A DNA stretch of 64,000 nt from Deltaproteobacteria bacterium (lineage in GTDB: Bacteria; UBA10199; JACPAL01; GCA-016699445), in the NCBI GenBank assembly GCA_016699445.1, contig CP064976.1:2682554-2746553 (forward strand), given 5' to 3'. The notes beneath the pieces are model-generated. The model made no database searches. It was not told the origin of the DNA and worked only from the letters and a program-made list of their open reading frames with translations. Numbering within the stretch: the first letter of the stretch is position 1; the number at the start of each line of letters is the position of its first letter. Made by a program: the position numbers and the translations under genes. Positions 17,165 through 27,509 of the stretch are shown piece after piece.

Positions 17165-18705
17165 CTATTCCCATTCAATCGTCGCAGGAGGTTTTGAGGA
17201 AATATCATACACAACACGATTAACCCCACGCACCTCATTGATCACGCGTGAGGAAATTTGACCCAAAAGATCATAGGGCAAACGCACCCAATCTGCTGTC
17301 ATACCATCCACGCTATCCACCGCTCGGATGGCGATGACGTTTTCATAAGTACGTGCATCCCCCATCACACCCACTGTTTTCACAGGAAGAAGCACGCCAA
17401 ACGACTGCCAAATCTTAGTATAAAGGCCGGCTTTTTTGATTTCTGAGAGAATGATATCGTCGGCATTGCGCAAGATCTCCAGACGCTCTTCAGTCACATC
17501 TCCTAAAATACGCACGGCTAAACCAGGTCCTGGGTAAGGTTGTCGTTCAATAATTTCAGCCGGTACATCCAAAATTTTTCCAATCGCTCGCACTTCATCT
17601 TTAAAAAAGCTCGCGAAAAGGTTCGATGAGCTTGAAATGCATTTTTTCGGGAAGGCCACCGACATTGTGATGGGTCTTGATTGTCTGCGAAGGACCACGG
17701 AAAGAAATACTCTCGATGACATCAGGATACAAAGTACCTTGAGCCAAATACTTTACATTTTTTAATTTACTGGCTTCTTCTTCAAAAACAGTCACAAACT
17801 CACGACCAATTTTTTTTCTCTTAGTTTCTGGATCGGTCACTCCTGCCAATTGATCCAAAAATCTTTTTGAAGAATCGATTTTATTAATATTGAGATTCAG
17901 ATTTTTTCGAAAAAGCTCAACAACACGAGGACCTTCATTTTTTCTCAAAAGACCATTATCGATAAAAAAAGCATCGAGCTGAGATCCAACGGCCTTGTGA
18001 ATCAAAGCCGCCATGACTGACGAATCGACACCGCCGGACACAGCACACAAAACTCGATCGTTGCCCACTGTTTCGCGGATTTCTTTAATCTTATCTTCTA
18101 CAAAAGACTCCATGGCCCAGTCGGCTTTAAGTTGAGCGACATGAAATAAAAAAGTTTTTGAGAATCTCAGTACCTTGAGGTGTATGAACCACTTCCGGGT
18201 GAAACTGAAGCCCATACATTTTGAGCTGGTCATTACCAATAGCAGCTTGCAAACCATTATGACTCTTGGCCAAGCTCGAAAACCCTTGAGGCATGTGATC
18301 CACATGATCCCCATGACTCATCCAGACTGAAATATCTTTAAGCGGAAATTCATGAAAGAGAGAGTGTGTATTTACGACGCCAATTTGAGCAGGACCATAT
18401 TCTCTCACAGCTCCTGGAGCTACTTTTCCGCCCAACTGATGACTCATCCATTGCATTCCATAACAAATACCTAAAGTGGGTATATGCATCTGCAAAACTT
18501 TAGGATCACAGGGAGGTGCATCCTTATCATAAACACTGGAAGGCCCACCTGAGAGAATCAAAGCCTGAGCTTTGAACTCCTGGATTTTTTCAAAGGGAGT
18601 ATTGCAAGCAAGAATTTCACAAAATACTTTCAATTCGCGTACACGACGCGCAATAAGTTGAGTGTATTGTGAACCAAAATCTAAAATCAAAACACGAGAT
18701 GACAT
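17165..18705 (-). CDS. guaA: GMP synthase (two frameshifts)
   Basis: GuaA makes GMP from XMP, ATP and glutamine. The N-terminal glutaminase has ILDFGSQYTQLIARRVRE, the nucleophile in GICYGMQ and the histidine in GLQFHPEV. The ATP-pyrophosphatase has the P-loop CAVSGGVDSSV. The C-terminal dimer domain ends in SKPPATIEWE. The sequence is split into three frames by runs of six A (forward strand) at 18148-18153 and 17603-17608. Removing one base from each restores NFLFHVAQL and ELFKDEVRAIG. An essential gene with two homopolymer breaks points to sequence error. It lies 5 bases after guaB. Confidence 0.93.
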
Positions 18706-18710
18706 AGGGG

Positions 18711-20177
18711 TTAATCCAAATGGTAGTTGGGAGCTTCTTTAGTAATCATGACATCATGGACATGACTTTCTTTAAGACCCGCCGAGGTGATTTGTGCAAA
18801 ACGTCTCTTTGTTTGTAGTTCTTTAATATTCGCAGCACCCACGTAACCCATTCCCGATCGAAGACCACCAACCAGCTGGTGAAGTTGTGAAGCCAAAGGG
18901 CCACGATGAGGGACCATCCCCTCAATACCTTCCGGGACGAGCTTGGAGGTTTCTGTAATATCTTGTTGAAAATACCGATCGCGACTCTTGCCACCCTTCA
19001 TAGCCCCCAAAGATCCCATACCACGGTAAATCTTATACGAACGACCTTGATAAAGGACAGTCTCACCAGGAGCTTCGTCGGTTCCCGCAAATAAACTTCC
19101 CATCATGACAGCACCGGCACCTGCGGCAATAGCTTTGGTAATATCTCCTGAAAATTTAATTCCACCATCAGCAATGACCGTGGCTCCCATCTTTTTGGCG
19201 GCTGCAGCACAACTCAGCACAGCTGATAGTTGAGGAACACCCACACCCGATACCATACGTGTCGTACAAATAGATCCAGGGCCCACACCAACCTTCACAA
19301 TATCCGCTCCAGCTTTTAAAAGAGCCTCAGTAGCTTCTGCTGTAGCAACATTCCCCGCCATCAATGTTGTTTTTGGAAATTTTTTTCGAAAAATGCGAAC
19401 AGTCTCAATCACGCTGGACGAATGCCCATGAGCTGTATCCACAACAATCAAATCCACACCCTGCTTGACCAAAAGTGCAGCACGATCAATGGATGCCTCA
19501 CCAACACCAATGGCAGCGCCAACGCGTAAACGTCCCAATTCATCTTTACTCGAATTGGGATACTTCATCGCTTGCTCAATATCTTTAATCGTAATCAAAC
19601 CTTCCAAACGTCCTTTGTCATCCACAACAGGAAGTTTTTCGATTTTATTTTCCTGCAAAACCTGTTTGGCTTTTTCCAAAGTCACGCCAACTTTAGCCGT
19701 AATCACCTGCTTGGTCATGATCGATGAAATTTTTTGATCTAAATTTTTTTGAAATCTCAAATCACGATGAGTCAAAATACCTACAAGTTTATCCCCTTTA
19801 ATAATGGGGAAACCCGAAATATTATGACGATTCATCACCTGAATCGCTTCACCGATTTTTTGATCTGGATTCATGGTAATGGGGTCCAAAATCATCCCCG
19901 ATTCCGCCCGCTTCACCTTTTCCACTTCCAGGGCCTGTTCTTCAGCAGTCAGATTGCGATGAATAATCCCCATTCCTCCCATATGAGCCATACTAATTGC
20001 CGTCTTGGACTCTGTAACAGAGTCCATAGCTGCCGAGATCAGAGGAATCGACAAATGAAGCTTAGGTGTGAGTTGGACAGAAGTATCAACATCTTTAGGT
20101 AAAACAGAACTTTCTCCTGGCAGGAGAAGAACGTCATCAAATGTTAATGCAAGAGGGATATCAATGTGGGTAACCAT
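18711..20177 (-). CDS. guaB: IMP dehydrogenase
   Basis: GuaB oxidises IMP to XMP, the committed step of guanine nucleotide synthesis. The 488-residue product is intact. It has LTFDDVLLLPGES at the N-terminus, two CBS domains (about residues 95-205), the NAD-binding DTAHGHSS, and the catalytic cysteine in GPGSICTTRMVSGVG (about residue 303). The flap arginine/tyrosine is in KSRDRYFQ. It is the first gene of a guaB-guaA operon. Confidence 0.97.
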   Translation of the reverse strand: MVTHIDIPLALTFDDVLLLPGESSVLPKDVDTSVQLTPKLHLSIPLISAAMDSVTESKTAISMAHMGGMGIIHRNLTAEEQALEVEKVKRAESGMILDPITMNPDQKIGEAIQVMNRHNISGFPIIKGDKLVGILTHRDLRFQKNLDQKISSIMTKQVITAKVGVTLEKAKQVLQENKIEKLPVVDDKGRLEGLITIKDIEQAMKYPNSSKDELGRLRVGAAIGVGEASIDRAALLVKQGVDLIVVDTAHGHSSSVIETVRIFRKKFPKTTLMAGNVATAEATEALLKAGADIVKVGVGPGSICTTRMVSGVGVPQLSAVLSCAAAAKKMGATVIADGGIKFSGDITKAIAAGAGAVMMGSLFAGTDEAPGETVLYQGRSYKIYRGMGSLGAMKGGKSRDRYFQQDITETSKLVPEGIEGMVPHRGPLASQLHQLVGGLRSGMGYVGAANIKELQTKRRFAQITSAGLKESHVHDVMITKEAPNYHLD

Positions 20178-20235
20178 GGCGGGCCGTTAGCAGAGCCTAA
20201 AAGAAGTTGTCAATTTTAAGCTTCATTATTTATGT

Positions 20236-21972
20236 TTAAGGTAATGTTTTCAGAAGGTTTTGAGCAGCTTCAAAATTTGGGGCATTAGAAATGGCCTGTT
20301 GCAGCATGGTTTTAGCCTCCCAAGCTCGTCCTTGTGAGAGTCGGAACCTGGCCACTTCAAACAAAACCATAGGAACCTGTGGAAAATGTTCAGCAAGAGA
20401 ATCCATCGCTTTTTCCGCATATTCTCTATTCCCAAAATCTCGTTCTGCCATTGCAAAGGTATATAGTGACTCAAAAGCAAATGGCGCTGTCACAAAAGCT
20501 CGACGAGACCAAAAGAGAACGTCGTCCCCCACTCGACCTTTGCTTTGTTGAACAGCATAGAGGCTATAATCATAAGCTGCTTGAAAAAGAGTAGTGGCAA
20601 AAACAATTATATACAAAAATAGAGGATTCATTTTGATTTTGATTGAGCTTGAGATGGTGTTTCTCAGGAAATTTATCACTATTCCAAGATAGAAAGCCAT
20701 CATGAGTCGCGTCAGGGGAAATGTGTAATTTGTATCAAATTGGCACGTTACCCACAAAATCATAACACCAGACATGGCACAGATCATCCATGTCTTGTTT
20801 TCAAAATCTGCAGAGATTGATTTTAGATACTTCCAACAATAAAAAAATAAGGATCCCCAAAATCCTAAAAAAAATGTCAGGCCCATGAGCCCATTTTCTG
20901 CACCTTGATTCACTATTTCATTGTGGGGATGCATGTACCAACTGGAGACTAAATTAGTCAGACCTGGAAAACTGTTCTTTTTGTCATATTCTGGATAAAT
21001 GAATCTGAAGGAAGATGTCCCCCAGCCTAACAAAGGACGATCACGTATCATATAAATAGTCGAAATGTATCCTGACCAACGGGAGGAAGAAAGTTTGTTC
21101 ATATTTTCTTCATTGAAACCATCTTGAATTTTTTTCATTAGTGAAATTCTTTCAGAAGTGGAATCCCCACGCAGATTATGGGGTTGAAGCCAACGTATTA
21201 TTATCAGAAGTGATAGGGTGCCCAGGATAACGACTACAAACTTTTTCCACGAAAGAAGCTTTAATCTCTTTAGAAGACATAAACTCACAATAAAAGCGGA
21301 CCCAAGCCCCACAATGGCTGAGCGTGTTCCTGAAATCCAAAGTCCCCAAAAAATAAACACTGCCATGCCCCACCAAAATATTTTTTGGGATTTCTTTTTG
21401 GAAACACCCAATAAAATACTCAGAGGAATATGAGCTGCCATGAAAGCGCCAAAGTAACTGATATGCCCAATCGGTGGAAAATTAGCGTTAAAAAAAGGTT
21501 TAAGAAATAAATCCCAAGTTTGAATTCCACGCAGCTGAAAAACATTAATGAGTGCAGCTAGAGCTGCTGATAGTGTAGAAAACCTAGCAATCAACAACCA
21601 TTCCTTCTTCTCTAAAAAAGATAAACTCCAAGCCAAACCTATCCATAAAAAAATACGAGAGACTTCAATCATTCCTTCATAAGTGGCTAAACCTCTTAAG
21701 GAAGATAAAAAACAGGTTATAAAATAAAAAATCAGACAAAAAGAAATAGGATTAATTAAAAAAGAAAGACTCCTCTTTTTTTGATACAATTGAATAAAAA
21801 AAATAACCCCAGCTCCAGAATACAAAATCAAATTTTTCCAATCATCCGGCACCTGTGGCCAAGAGAAGGAATAAGTCCAGATAAGAAGGAGCCACCATAC
21901 AAGAATAGAAAAAAAATAAGAAGGTTGATGGATACTTACACCACCAACCTTCTCAAATTTAAAATCACTCAT
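20236..21972 (-). CDS. O-antigen ligase/polymerase-family membrane protein
   Basis: The 578-residue protein has about ten to twelve membrane segments. Its Wzy_C-type core contains GTRSAIVGLGSAFIVSL, a periplasmic loop with SSRWSGYISTIYMIRDRPLLGWGTSSF and the MHPHNEIVNQGAENGLMGL signature. The C-terminal tail (about residues 490-578) is soluble with TPR-like repeats. Such proteins ligate O-antigen or polymerise surface glycans at the periplasmic face. No glycosyltransferase neighbours are present, so the substrate is unknown. Its ATG shares one base with the stop of the upstream secreted-protein gene. Confidence 0.8.
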   Translation of the reverse strand: MSDFKFEKVGGVSIHQPSYFFSILVWWLLLIWTYSFSWPQVPDDWKNLILYSGAGVIFFIQLYQKKRSLSFLINPISFCLIFYFITCFLSSLRGLATYEGMIEVSRIFLWIGLAWSLSFLEKKEWLLIARFSTLSAALAALINVFQLRGIQTWDLFLKPFFNANFPPIGHISYFGAFMAAHIPLSILLGVSKKKSQKIFWWGMAVFIFWGLWISGTRSAIVGLGSAFIVSLCLLKRLKLLSWKKFVVVILGTLSLLIIIRWLQPHNLRGDSTSERISLMKKIQDGFNEENMNKLSSSRWSGYISTIYMIRDRPLLGWGTSSFRFIYPEYDKKNSFPGLTNLVSSWYMHPHNEIVNQGAENGLMGLTFFLGFWGSLFFYCWKYLKSISADFENKTWMICAMSGVMILWVTCQFDTNYTFPLTRLMMAFYLGIVINFLRNTISSSIKIKMNPLFLYIIVFATTLFQAAYDYSLYAVQQSKGRVGDDVLFWSRRAFVTAPFAFESLYTFAMAERDFGNREYAEKAMDSLAEHFPQVPMVLFEVARFRLSQGRAWEAKTMLQQAISNAPNFEAAQNLLKTLP

Positions 21973-23265
21973 TATTTTTTAAGAAAAAAAGTCGATATTA
22001 AGCTATCGATTAAACTACTTCCAATACTTGGTTTACTCTCAGACATCGAATAACTGCCTCCAGGCATTGTGTATGAAGATCCAGTCGAACCACCACTTCC
22101 CCACATCGAATAGCTCCCTCCAGGCATTGTATATGAAGATCCGGTGGAACCACCACTTCCCCACATCGAATAGCTCCTCCAGGCATTGTGTGAAGATCCA
22201 GCCGAACCACCACTTCCCCACATCGAATAACGCCTCCAGGCATTGTATGAAGATCCAGTCGAACCACCACTTCCCCACATCGAATAACTGCCTCCAGGCA
22301 TCGAGTATGAAGATCCAGTCGAACCACCACTTCCCCACATCGAATAACTGCCTCCAGGCATCGAGTATGAAGATCTTTCTTGAGCACATGCACGCTCATC
22401 ATGGACGTAACAGGAACCCCTATGGTTTGGAAAATGGAACTCCATAACTTAATTTCGTATATCGACAACCTCTGATTAAGCTTGTACACTCAATCATATT
22501 ATCTGCCTCATTAGTTTCAACTAGGCGATTATCAGGATCCATAGTAATTTTAAGTGTTTGTATGGATTCATATTCAGCATAACCATTAAGAGGATACAAA
22601 AGAGAAGATGTATAAAAGTTTGTGCTTATATTTCTTTCCATATCACCCGACTGTCGCTGAACAATCATACAACCTCTTTTACCATGATCATACGTATTGG
22701 GATTTTTTACTTCATACTGAACTCCAAACGGCTCTCCCCAAAAATCTGTGGTATCTACAGTCAAGGTAGGAAGTCCTGCGACTAGAGAATAGGGGGAAAA
22801 ACCATGTTCAGTGTGTAGAATTTCGGAGCCTAAAAAGGCTAATCTCATATAATAGTCAGGGGAACTATATCCTCCTGGCCAAGCATTCACAGCTCTAACC
22901 GAAGCCCCAGGATTTTGTGGAAGAGTCCAGCACGACTCAATAGGTCTCTCTCCTCCCGAAGATCCTGCACTCCCACTATCATTAATTTCCGGCACTTTTG
23001 GTTCATCCCAAGGAGTCAATCGAGGATCTTCTTTCAGCATTTCCTCTTTAGCCACATCCCCTTCTTTTAAATCTTCTTTCAGATACTCATCTTTATTGAA
23101 GTCCTCTTTGACAGGCTCTTCTTTAATAAAATCATCTTTAAAAATAACCGGGGGCTCTACAGGTGCTTTAAGATAGTCACCCGCAAAACCGATGGATGAC
23201 CAAGCAAAACAAGAGAGTAAAACACTGTATGAGAATACTTTAGACTTCCGAGATTTAATTTTCAT
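21972..23265 (-). CDS. Secreted protein, CARDB-like domain and 20-aa repeats (frameshifted)
   Basis: A signal peptide (residues 1-28) is followed by an acidic/lysine repeat region (KEEPVKED and similar, about residues 44-85). Next is a disulfide-rich domain resembling CARDB, with DPDNRLVETNEADN near residue 255. After a frame change near 22420-22445 the C-terminus is six tandem units of about 20 residues (SYSMPGGSYSMWGSGGSTGS). Two of the units are 57 rather than 60 bases long. In these, small indels change frame locally (SMPGG becomes NAWRR) but cancel out. It is probably an extracellular or surface protein. The join of the two frames is inferred. Confidence 0.6.
22044..22375. repeat. 60-bp tandem coding repeats
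   Basis: Six tandem copies of a unit of about 60 bases contain the core CCACTTCCCCACATCGAATA. The last two are identical over 54 bases and two others have lost 3 bases. All three minus-strand frames and one plus-strand frame stay open through the array, an effect of the stop-free repeat. Confidence 0.85.
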
Positions 23266-23491
23266 GACGACTCCTTAATAATATTTTTCCACTCATAGCC
23301 ATACGGTCTAATTCATAAGAACTTGAGGAGATTTTGCAAAGGAAGTGCCATGTACTTTTTTTGAGAAATTTTGAATTATTTAAGAAGAAAAACAATATGT
23401 TACTTTAAAAAATATCATTACCCTTCCCACAGGAAGAAATCATATTTTTAAAAAAAATTATCTAAATAATAATATTATCAAAGTGAGAGAT
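23266..23491. other. AT-rich intergenic segment
   Basis: This AT-rich stretch separates the secreted protein start from the bamB-like stop. It probably contains the promoter of the secreted protein. I see no RNA gene, repeat or clear terminator hairpin. Confidence 0.4.
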
Positions 23492-24638
23492 CTATTTTAT
23501 CTTAAATCTCAAAGAATACAGCCGGCCCCCATTGGAAAGATAATAGATTTTATCTTCATCAAGAATGGGGGTTGGAAAAAATGCCTTTTTGGCGAAACGG
23601 TGAACAAGAAGTTTGCCTGTTTTGCTATCAATAAAATTCATCGTACCTGAAGACAATCCTACAGCCAGAATACCTTGATAATAAACAGAAGTAGTCAGAG
23701 CACCTTTACCGACTAAAAGTTTCCAGACAATTTCCCCTGTTTTGGGATTCAGATAATAAAGAATACTATCCGTTCCTGAAACAAACAAATTCTTCTCGCC
23801 ACCCTCTTCCACCATCAACATTTTGACAGCTGTCCCTATTTCTTTTGTCCAAAGAGCTTTACCATCTTTTCTAGAAAATGCAGTCAAATTACCCTCAAAA
23901 CTTGAAACATACAAACGGTCGCCATCTAATAAAACAGGTCCATCCACATCATTAAAACCTTTTTGAGTCGCGAGATTTTTTTCCCAAAGCACTTTTCCAT
24001 CGTTCTGCGAAAGAGCCCAAAAGGTACCATCGGCAAAACCAACATACACACGACTTTCATCTACAACAGGATCAGAAGTTCCTCGAATAGCCATGTCTCC
24101 AAATTCACTGACAGGACGTGGAAAGGTATATTCTTTTTTCCCAAACGATGTGACCATCAATAGGATTAATACAAAATACTTTCCCTTCCATTGTGGAAAC
24201 AAATACATATGCTGCCTTTGAAGAATTTGAAAATGTTGGAGCCGACCATATCTCAGAACCAAGATTTATCTGCCAAAGCTCTTTTCCATCCTGAGCATTT
24301 AGAGCATGCAAAAAACCTTCATCATCACCATAGAAAACAACTACCAAATCTCCCGAGCGAATAGCTAATGCTGTGCTATTGATAGGAGCTCCGTTTTTTA
24401 TACGCCAAACCTTATCCCCATCTTTATTAAAACGGTAAAATAAACCTGTATCAGTACCTATATATAACCCATCTTCAAAAATGACGGGTGATGAGAATTC
24501 TCTTCTTTTGTATTTAAAAAATTTTCCTTTTTTTAAAATGCTGACCCAACGAGGTTTAAAAGGCATTTTCTCAACAGAATAAGCCTGAAAATAAAGAAGA
24601 CAGAACCCAATTATAAAAATAGAAAGAAATCTTTTCAC
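23492..24638 (-). CDS. BamB-like beta-propeller protein (frameshifted)
   Basis: This is a secreted PQQ-type beta-propeller. A signal peptide (residues 1-21) is followed by blades with the W-containing signatures NAQDGKELWQINLGS, NPIDGHIVWEK, SQNDGKVLWEKNL, SRKDGKALWTKEIG and NPKTGEIVWKL. BamB is the scaffold lipoprotein of the outer-membrane beta-barrel machine; this product lacks an obvious lipobox cysteine. The frame breaks in a run of six T (24134-24139, forward). One base fewer joins IVWEK to EYTFPRP. The ATG overlaps the stop of the YfgM-like gene by 4 bp, as in the yfgM-bamB pair of other bacteria, which supports the assignment. Confidence 0.75.
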
Positions 24639-25321
24639 TTTTTTGCTTTCTGAGTTTCTTCTATTTTTACTTCTGCAGGCGGGGTAACAACAGCAACTTT
24701 TAATCTAGCTTTAGCCTCTTCCTTGATTTCATTAGAGACTGATCCTTCCGAAAGCTGCTTGTAAATTTCCTGAGATTTTGACTCATCACCTTTTACTTCC
24801 CAGACATGAGCTTCGAGAAGCTTTGAGTAATCTTGATGGATATTCTGAGGATCTAAAGAAAGTTTTTTAAGAATATCTAAAGCTAAATCATTCTGACCTT
24901 TTTTAAGGTAAGCTAATGCCAGATTTTGTGAAGCCCCTACTTTAATGAGAGGTGGGATCGATTTTTTTTCAGTCAAAAATTGATAATGTGAAATAGCTTC
25001 ATCAAATTTTTCATTTTTAAGAGACTCTTCACCAAGCTTGATATGAGCCAAAATCGCTGCATCTGACTTCGGGTATTGTTGAATCACAGCCTGTGTATTT
25101 CCTTTTTGGAGAAGATCCGAGGCTTTTGATTGATATTGTATCTGGTAATAAGCCATTCCGGAATAAATCAATCCCAAAACGACAATTACAACCACAGATG
25201 AGATGATTTTACTTTTATGTTTTGAACCTTCCTCCACAAGTGAATCCAGAGGTCTGTATAAAGGAAGCTTATTTTGAAGGGCGTCTTTTTGATGATGAGA
25301 AAGATTTTTATATGTGGACAT
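24635..25321 (-). CDS. YfgM-like membrane-anchored TPR protein
   Basis: The 228-residue protein has a cytoplasmic N-terminus, one membrane segment (about residues 40-60, IISSVVVIVVLGLIYSGMAYY) and a periplasmic TPR domain (about residues 85-210). This is the YfgM (TPR_21) layout; YfgM is an ancillary SecYEG/chaperone-network protein. It lies directly upstream of the bamB-like gene with a 4-bp overlap. der, the next member of the E. coli yfgM-bamB-der order, is on the same strand about 2.2 kb away. Confidence 0.72.
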   Translation of the reverse strand: MSTYKNLSHHQKDALQNKLPLYRPLDSLVEEGSKHKSKIISSVVVIVVLGLIYSGMAYYQIQYQSKASDLLQKGNTQAVIQQYPKSDAAILAHIKLGEESLKNEKFDEAISHYQFLTEKKSIPPLIKVGASQNLALAYLKKGQNDLALDILKKLSLDPQNIHQDYSKLLEAHVWEVKGDESKSQEIYKQLSEGSVSNEIKEEAKARLKVAVVTPPAEVKIEETQKAKK

Positions 25322-25392
25322 GAGCGCTATTAGTCAGAATTTTTCTTCTTGTCAATTGACGACCCGCATCATTTTCTATATTTTTAAAAAAC

Positions 25393-26151
25393 GTGCCTAT
25401 AAAAAATATAAAAAATTATCTAAAGCTTGTTCAAAAAGATTTTGGTGCCACCTACACCTATCTCAGACTGGCTCTTGAAGGAAACAAAGTCGAACGCGTC
25501 ACCGACTTCAAACAATGTAAGCATCCCGTACTGCTTATTTATGGATTTGGAGCCACACGGCGTATTTTTGGAATTTTGGAAAAACGACTTCGTCGGGACG
25601 GGTTTTGTGTTTTCAGTATCAACCTAGGCGGACTTTTCGAAACATTTAATACACGTTGCATAGAAGAATTAGCTCTGCATGTTCATGAAAAAGTAGAAAA
25701 GTTGTGTGACCGACACAATCTGGGAAAAATTAGCGTCATTGGCCATTCCAAAGGTGGCTTGATTGGTCGTTACTACATCAAACGATTGGGGGGCTCCAAT
25801 CGTGTTAAAACATTGATTACCTTAGGCACACCCCACCATGGAAATCACTGGGCCTTTTTAGGTGCCCTCTCGCCTTTGGGACTTTTTTCAAAAAGCGTTT
25901 GGCAAATGGTACCGATGTCAGGCTTTATTCGCAGTCTCAAAAAAGGCCCCTGGCCGCGCAGCGTAAGATTAGTGTCTATTTTTTCTCGTGATGACAAAAT
26001 TTGTTTTTACAAAAGCTCCATGCTCGACATTCCTCCTAATTGTCACAATATCAAAAACATCGAGCTCGAGGGTTTGAGCCATTCAGATTATATTATTCGA
26101 AAATCTGTTTACCATATGATTAAAAAAGAACTTCTGGCCGGAGAAAAGTAA
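25393..26151 (+). CDS. Alpha/beta-hydrolase, lipase-like
   Basis: This 252-residue alpha/beta hydrolase resembles triacylglycerol lipases/esterases. An oxyanion-hole loop VLLIYGFGAT is followed by the nucleophile elbow GHSKGGLIGRYY (Ser about 118), ITLGTPHHGNHWAF, an acid candidate in FSRDDKICF and the catalytic histidine in EGLSHSDYI. There is no signal peptide. The start at 25393 is a GTG; no clear ATG is available upstream. It sits alone on the plus strand between the YfgM-like and methyltransferase genes. Confidence 0.78.
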   Translation: MPIKNIKNYLKLVQKDFGATYTYLRLALEGNKVERVTDFKQCKHPVLLIYGFGATRRIFGILEKRLRRDGFCVFSINLGGLFETFNTRCIEELALHVHEKVEKLCDRHNLGKISVIGHSKGGLIGRYYIKRLGGSNRVKTLITLGTPHHGNHWAFLGALSPLGLFSKSVWQMVPMSGFIRSLKKGPWPRSVRLVSIFSRDDKICFYKSSMLDIPPNCHNIKNIELEGLSHSDYIIRKSVYHMIKKELLAGEK

Positions 26152-26152
26152 C

Positions 26153-27455
26153 CTACTCTGGTTTTCTTGCCAAAAACGACGTAAACATACTTTGAAAATC
26201 AGACACTGAAAATATGTCGACAAAACCTGTCCAAGTCAGCTGAGCTCTAATAAAAGAATCTTCTCTAAAATAATTTTCCCAAGCAGGTTTTATAATTTTA
26301 CCAAAAACACCCATTTGGGTTTTCAAAGCGTTTTGATCTATAGCCTTCATATTCCAACACTCTGGCGGAGTCAGATGCGAAACAATGAATGCTCCACCAG
26401 GTTCAAGAGTATCGAAACATTTTTGAAAAAAATCTCTTCGTTCATCATTATCCAAATAAATTGTCAGACCATTACTATTCAGAATTGTAATTTTTTTGAA
26501 ATATCAAGTGCCAATGCATTAGCACGCATAAATGAAATTTGCGGCAAAGCCCGATGGCAAGAAAGCTCTTCATAAAACTGATGAGCTGACGCCACAGATT
26601 CTGGATCTAAATCAATTCCCAGCAATCTGATTTTATTAATATCTAATTTGCTATAGTCCAAAGTCAGCAATCACGCAGACGACCGCAAGGCAGTGACGCT
26701 AGTGTGACAATGTCTTTAGACTTTATATAATCTTTCAAAAGATCTTTTGTTAATTTTTGAAAAATTTTAAATCGTTCCTGAGTGGCTCTGACTGTTGGTG
26801 CTTCCAGAAAGAAAAAGCGATCAGCCCAAGGAGCCTTATCACCCTTTGCTTTCAGAGCCGCTAAAGCATCAGAATCAAAGAGTGCATCAGTCATACAACC
26901 ACTCAAACCTTGGCATTCTAACAAGCCCCGTCCCCAATCTGTTTCTACAATCTTAAGTGTCAGCTGATCTAATGCCTCAAATTCTTCAGATGAATTTTCT
27001 CTTAATCGAGATCGTGTTCTTTCCAATAATTCTTCACAAGAAAAACCAGAAAATTGATGAGACCTCATCCACTGCACTATTGATGAGTCATTTTCATGAT
27101 TGGGATGAGAGTCAAGAGTTCGCCATAAACTTTCTAGAAATGTAAAATAAGCTGTTAAGGGCGTCTGTGATTCAAAAAGTATCTGAGCACTCAAAACTTG
27201 CTGAGCTTCTGATAAACTTAAACCATTTCGAGCAGCAAAAATAGTTTGAGCCAAAGACATCAAATCAGCTGTTGTATAAGTAGAGGGTGTCCAAACTCCA
27301 AAACTGGTTGAAGGGCTTGTGGAAAAACGGGCTCTCCAATCACTCAAAGCAATGTCTTGAGTAAAAGGTTTCGAATCAACTGGACGTGAATACTTAAAAG
27401 CATGAGTCGCCATTGCTGTCACTCGCTGATCACTCCAAGGTCTGAAAATTTGCAT
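26153..27455 (-). CDS. SAM-dependent methyltransferase (two frameshifts)
   Basis: An uncharacterised helical N-terminal half of about 240 residues is followed by a class I methyltransferase fold. SAM motif I is VTLASLPCGRLRDLL; then come LLGIDLDPESVASAHQFY, MRANALALDI and the strand with LEPGGAFIVSHLTPP. The frame breaks near 26669-26670 (one T missing, giving RDLLTLDYS when repaired). It breaks again in a run of seven T at 26491-26497 (one base missing, giving KKITILNSNG). The PCG and LDYS residues match small methyltransferases whose substrates are poorly known. It follows der on the same strand. Confidence 0.7.
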
Positions 27456-27509
27456 AGTGACTGAAAAGTCGAAAGTAGTCAGAAAAGGTTGCTAAAAATG
27501 AAAGGGAAA

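Noticed and set aside
22044..22375. Regular 60-bp repeats as a CRISPR array
   Set aside because: The repeats are contiguous with no unique spacers and encode a Ser/Gly-rich protein segment in frame with a secreted protein.
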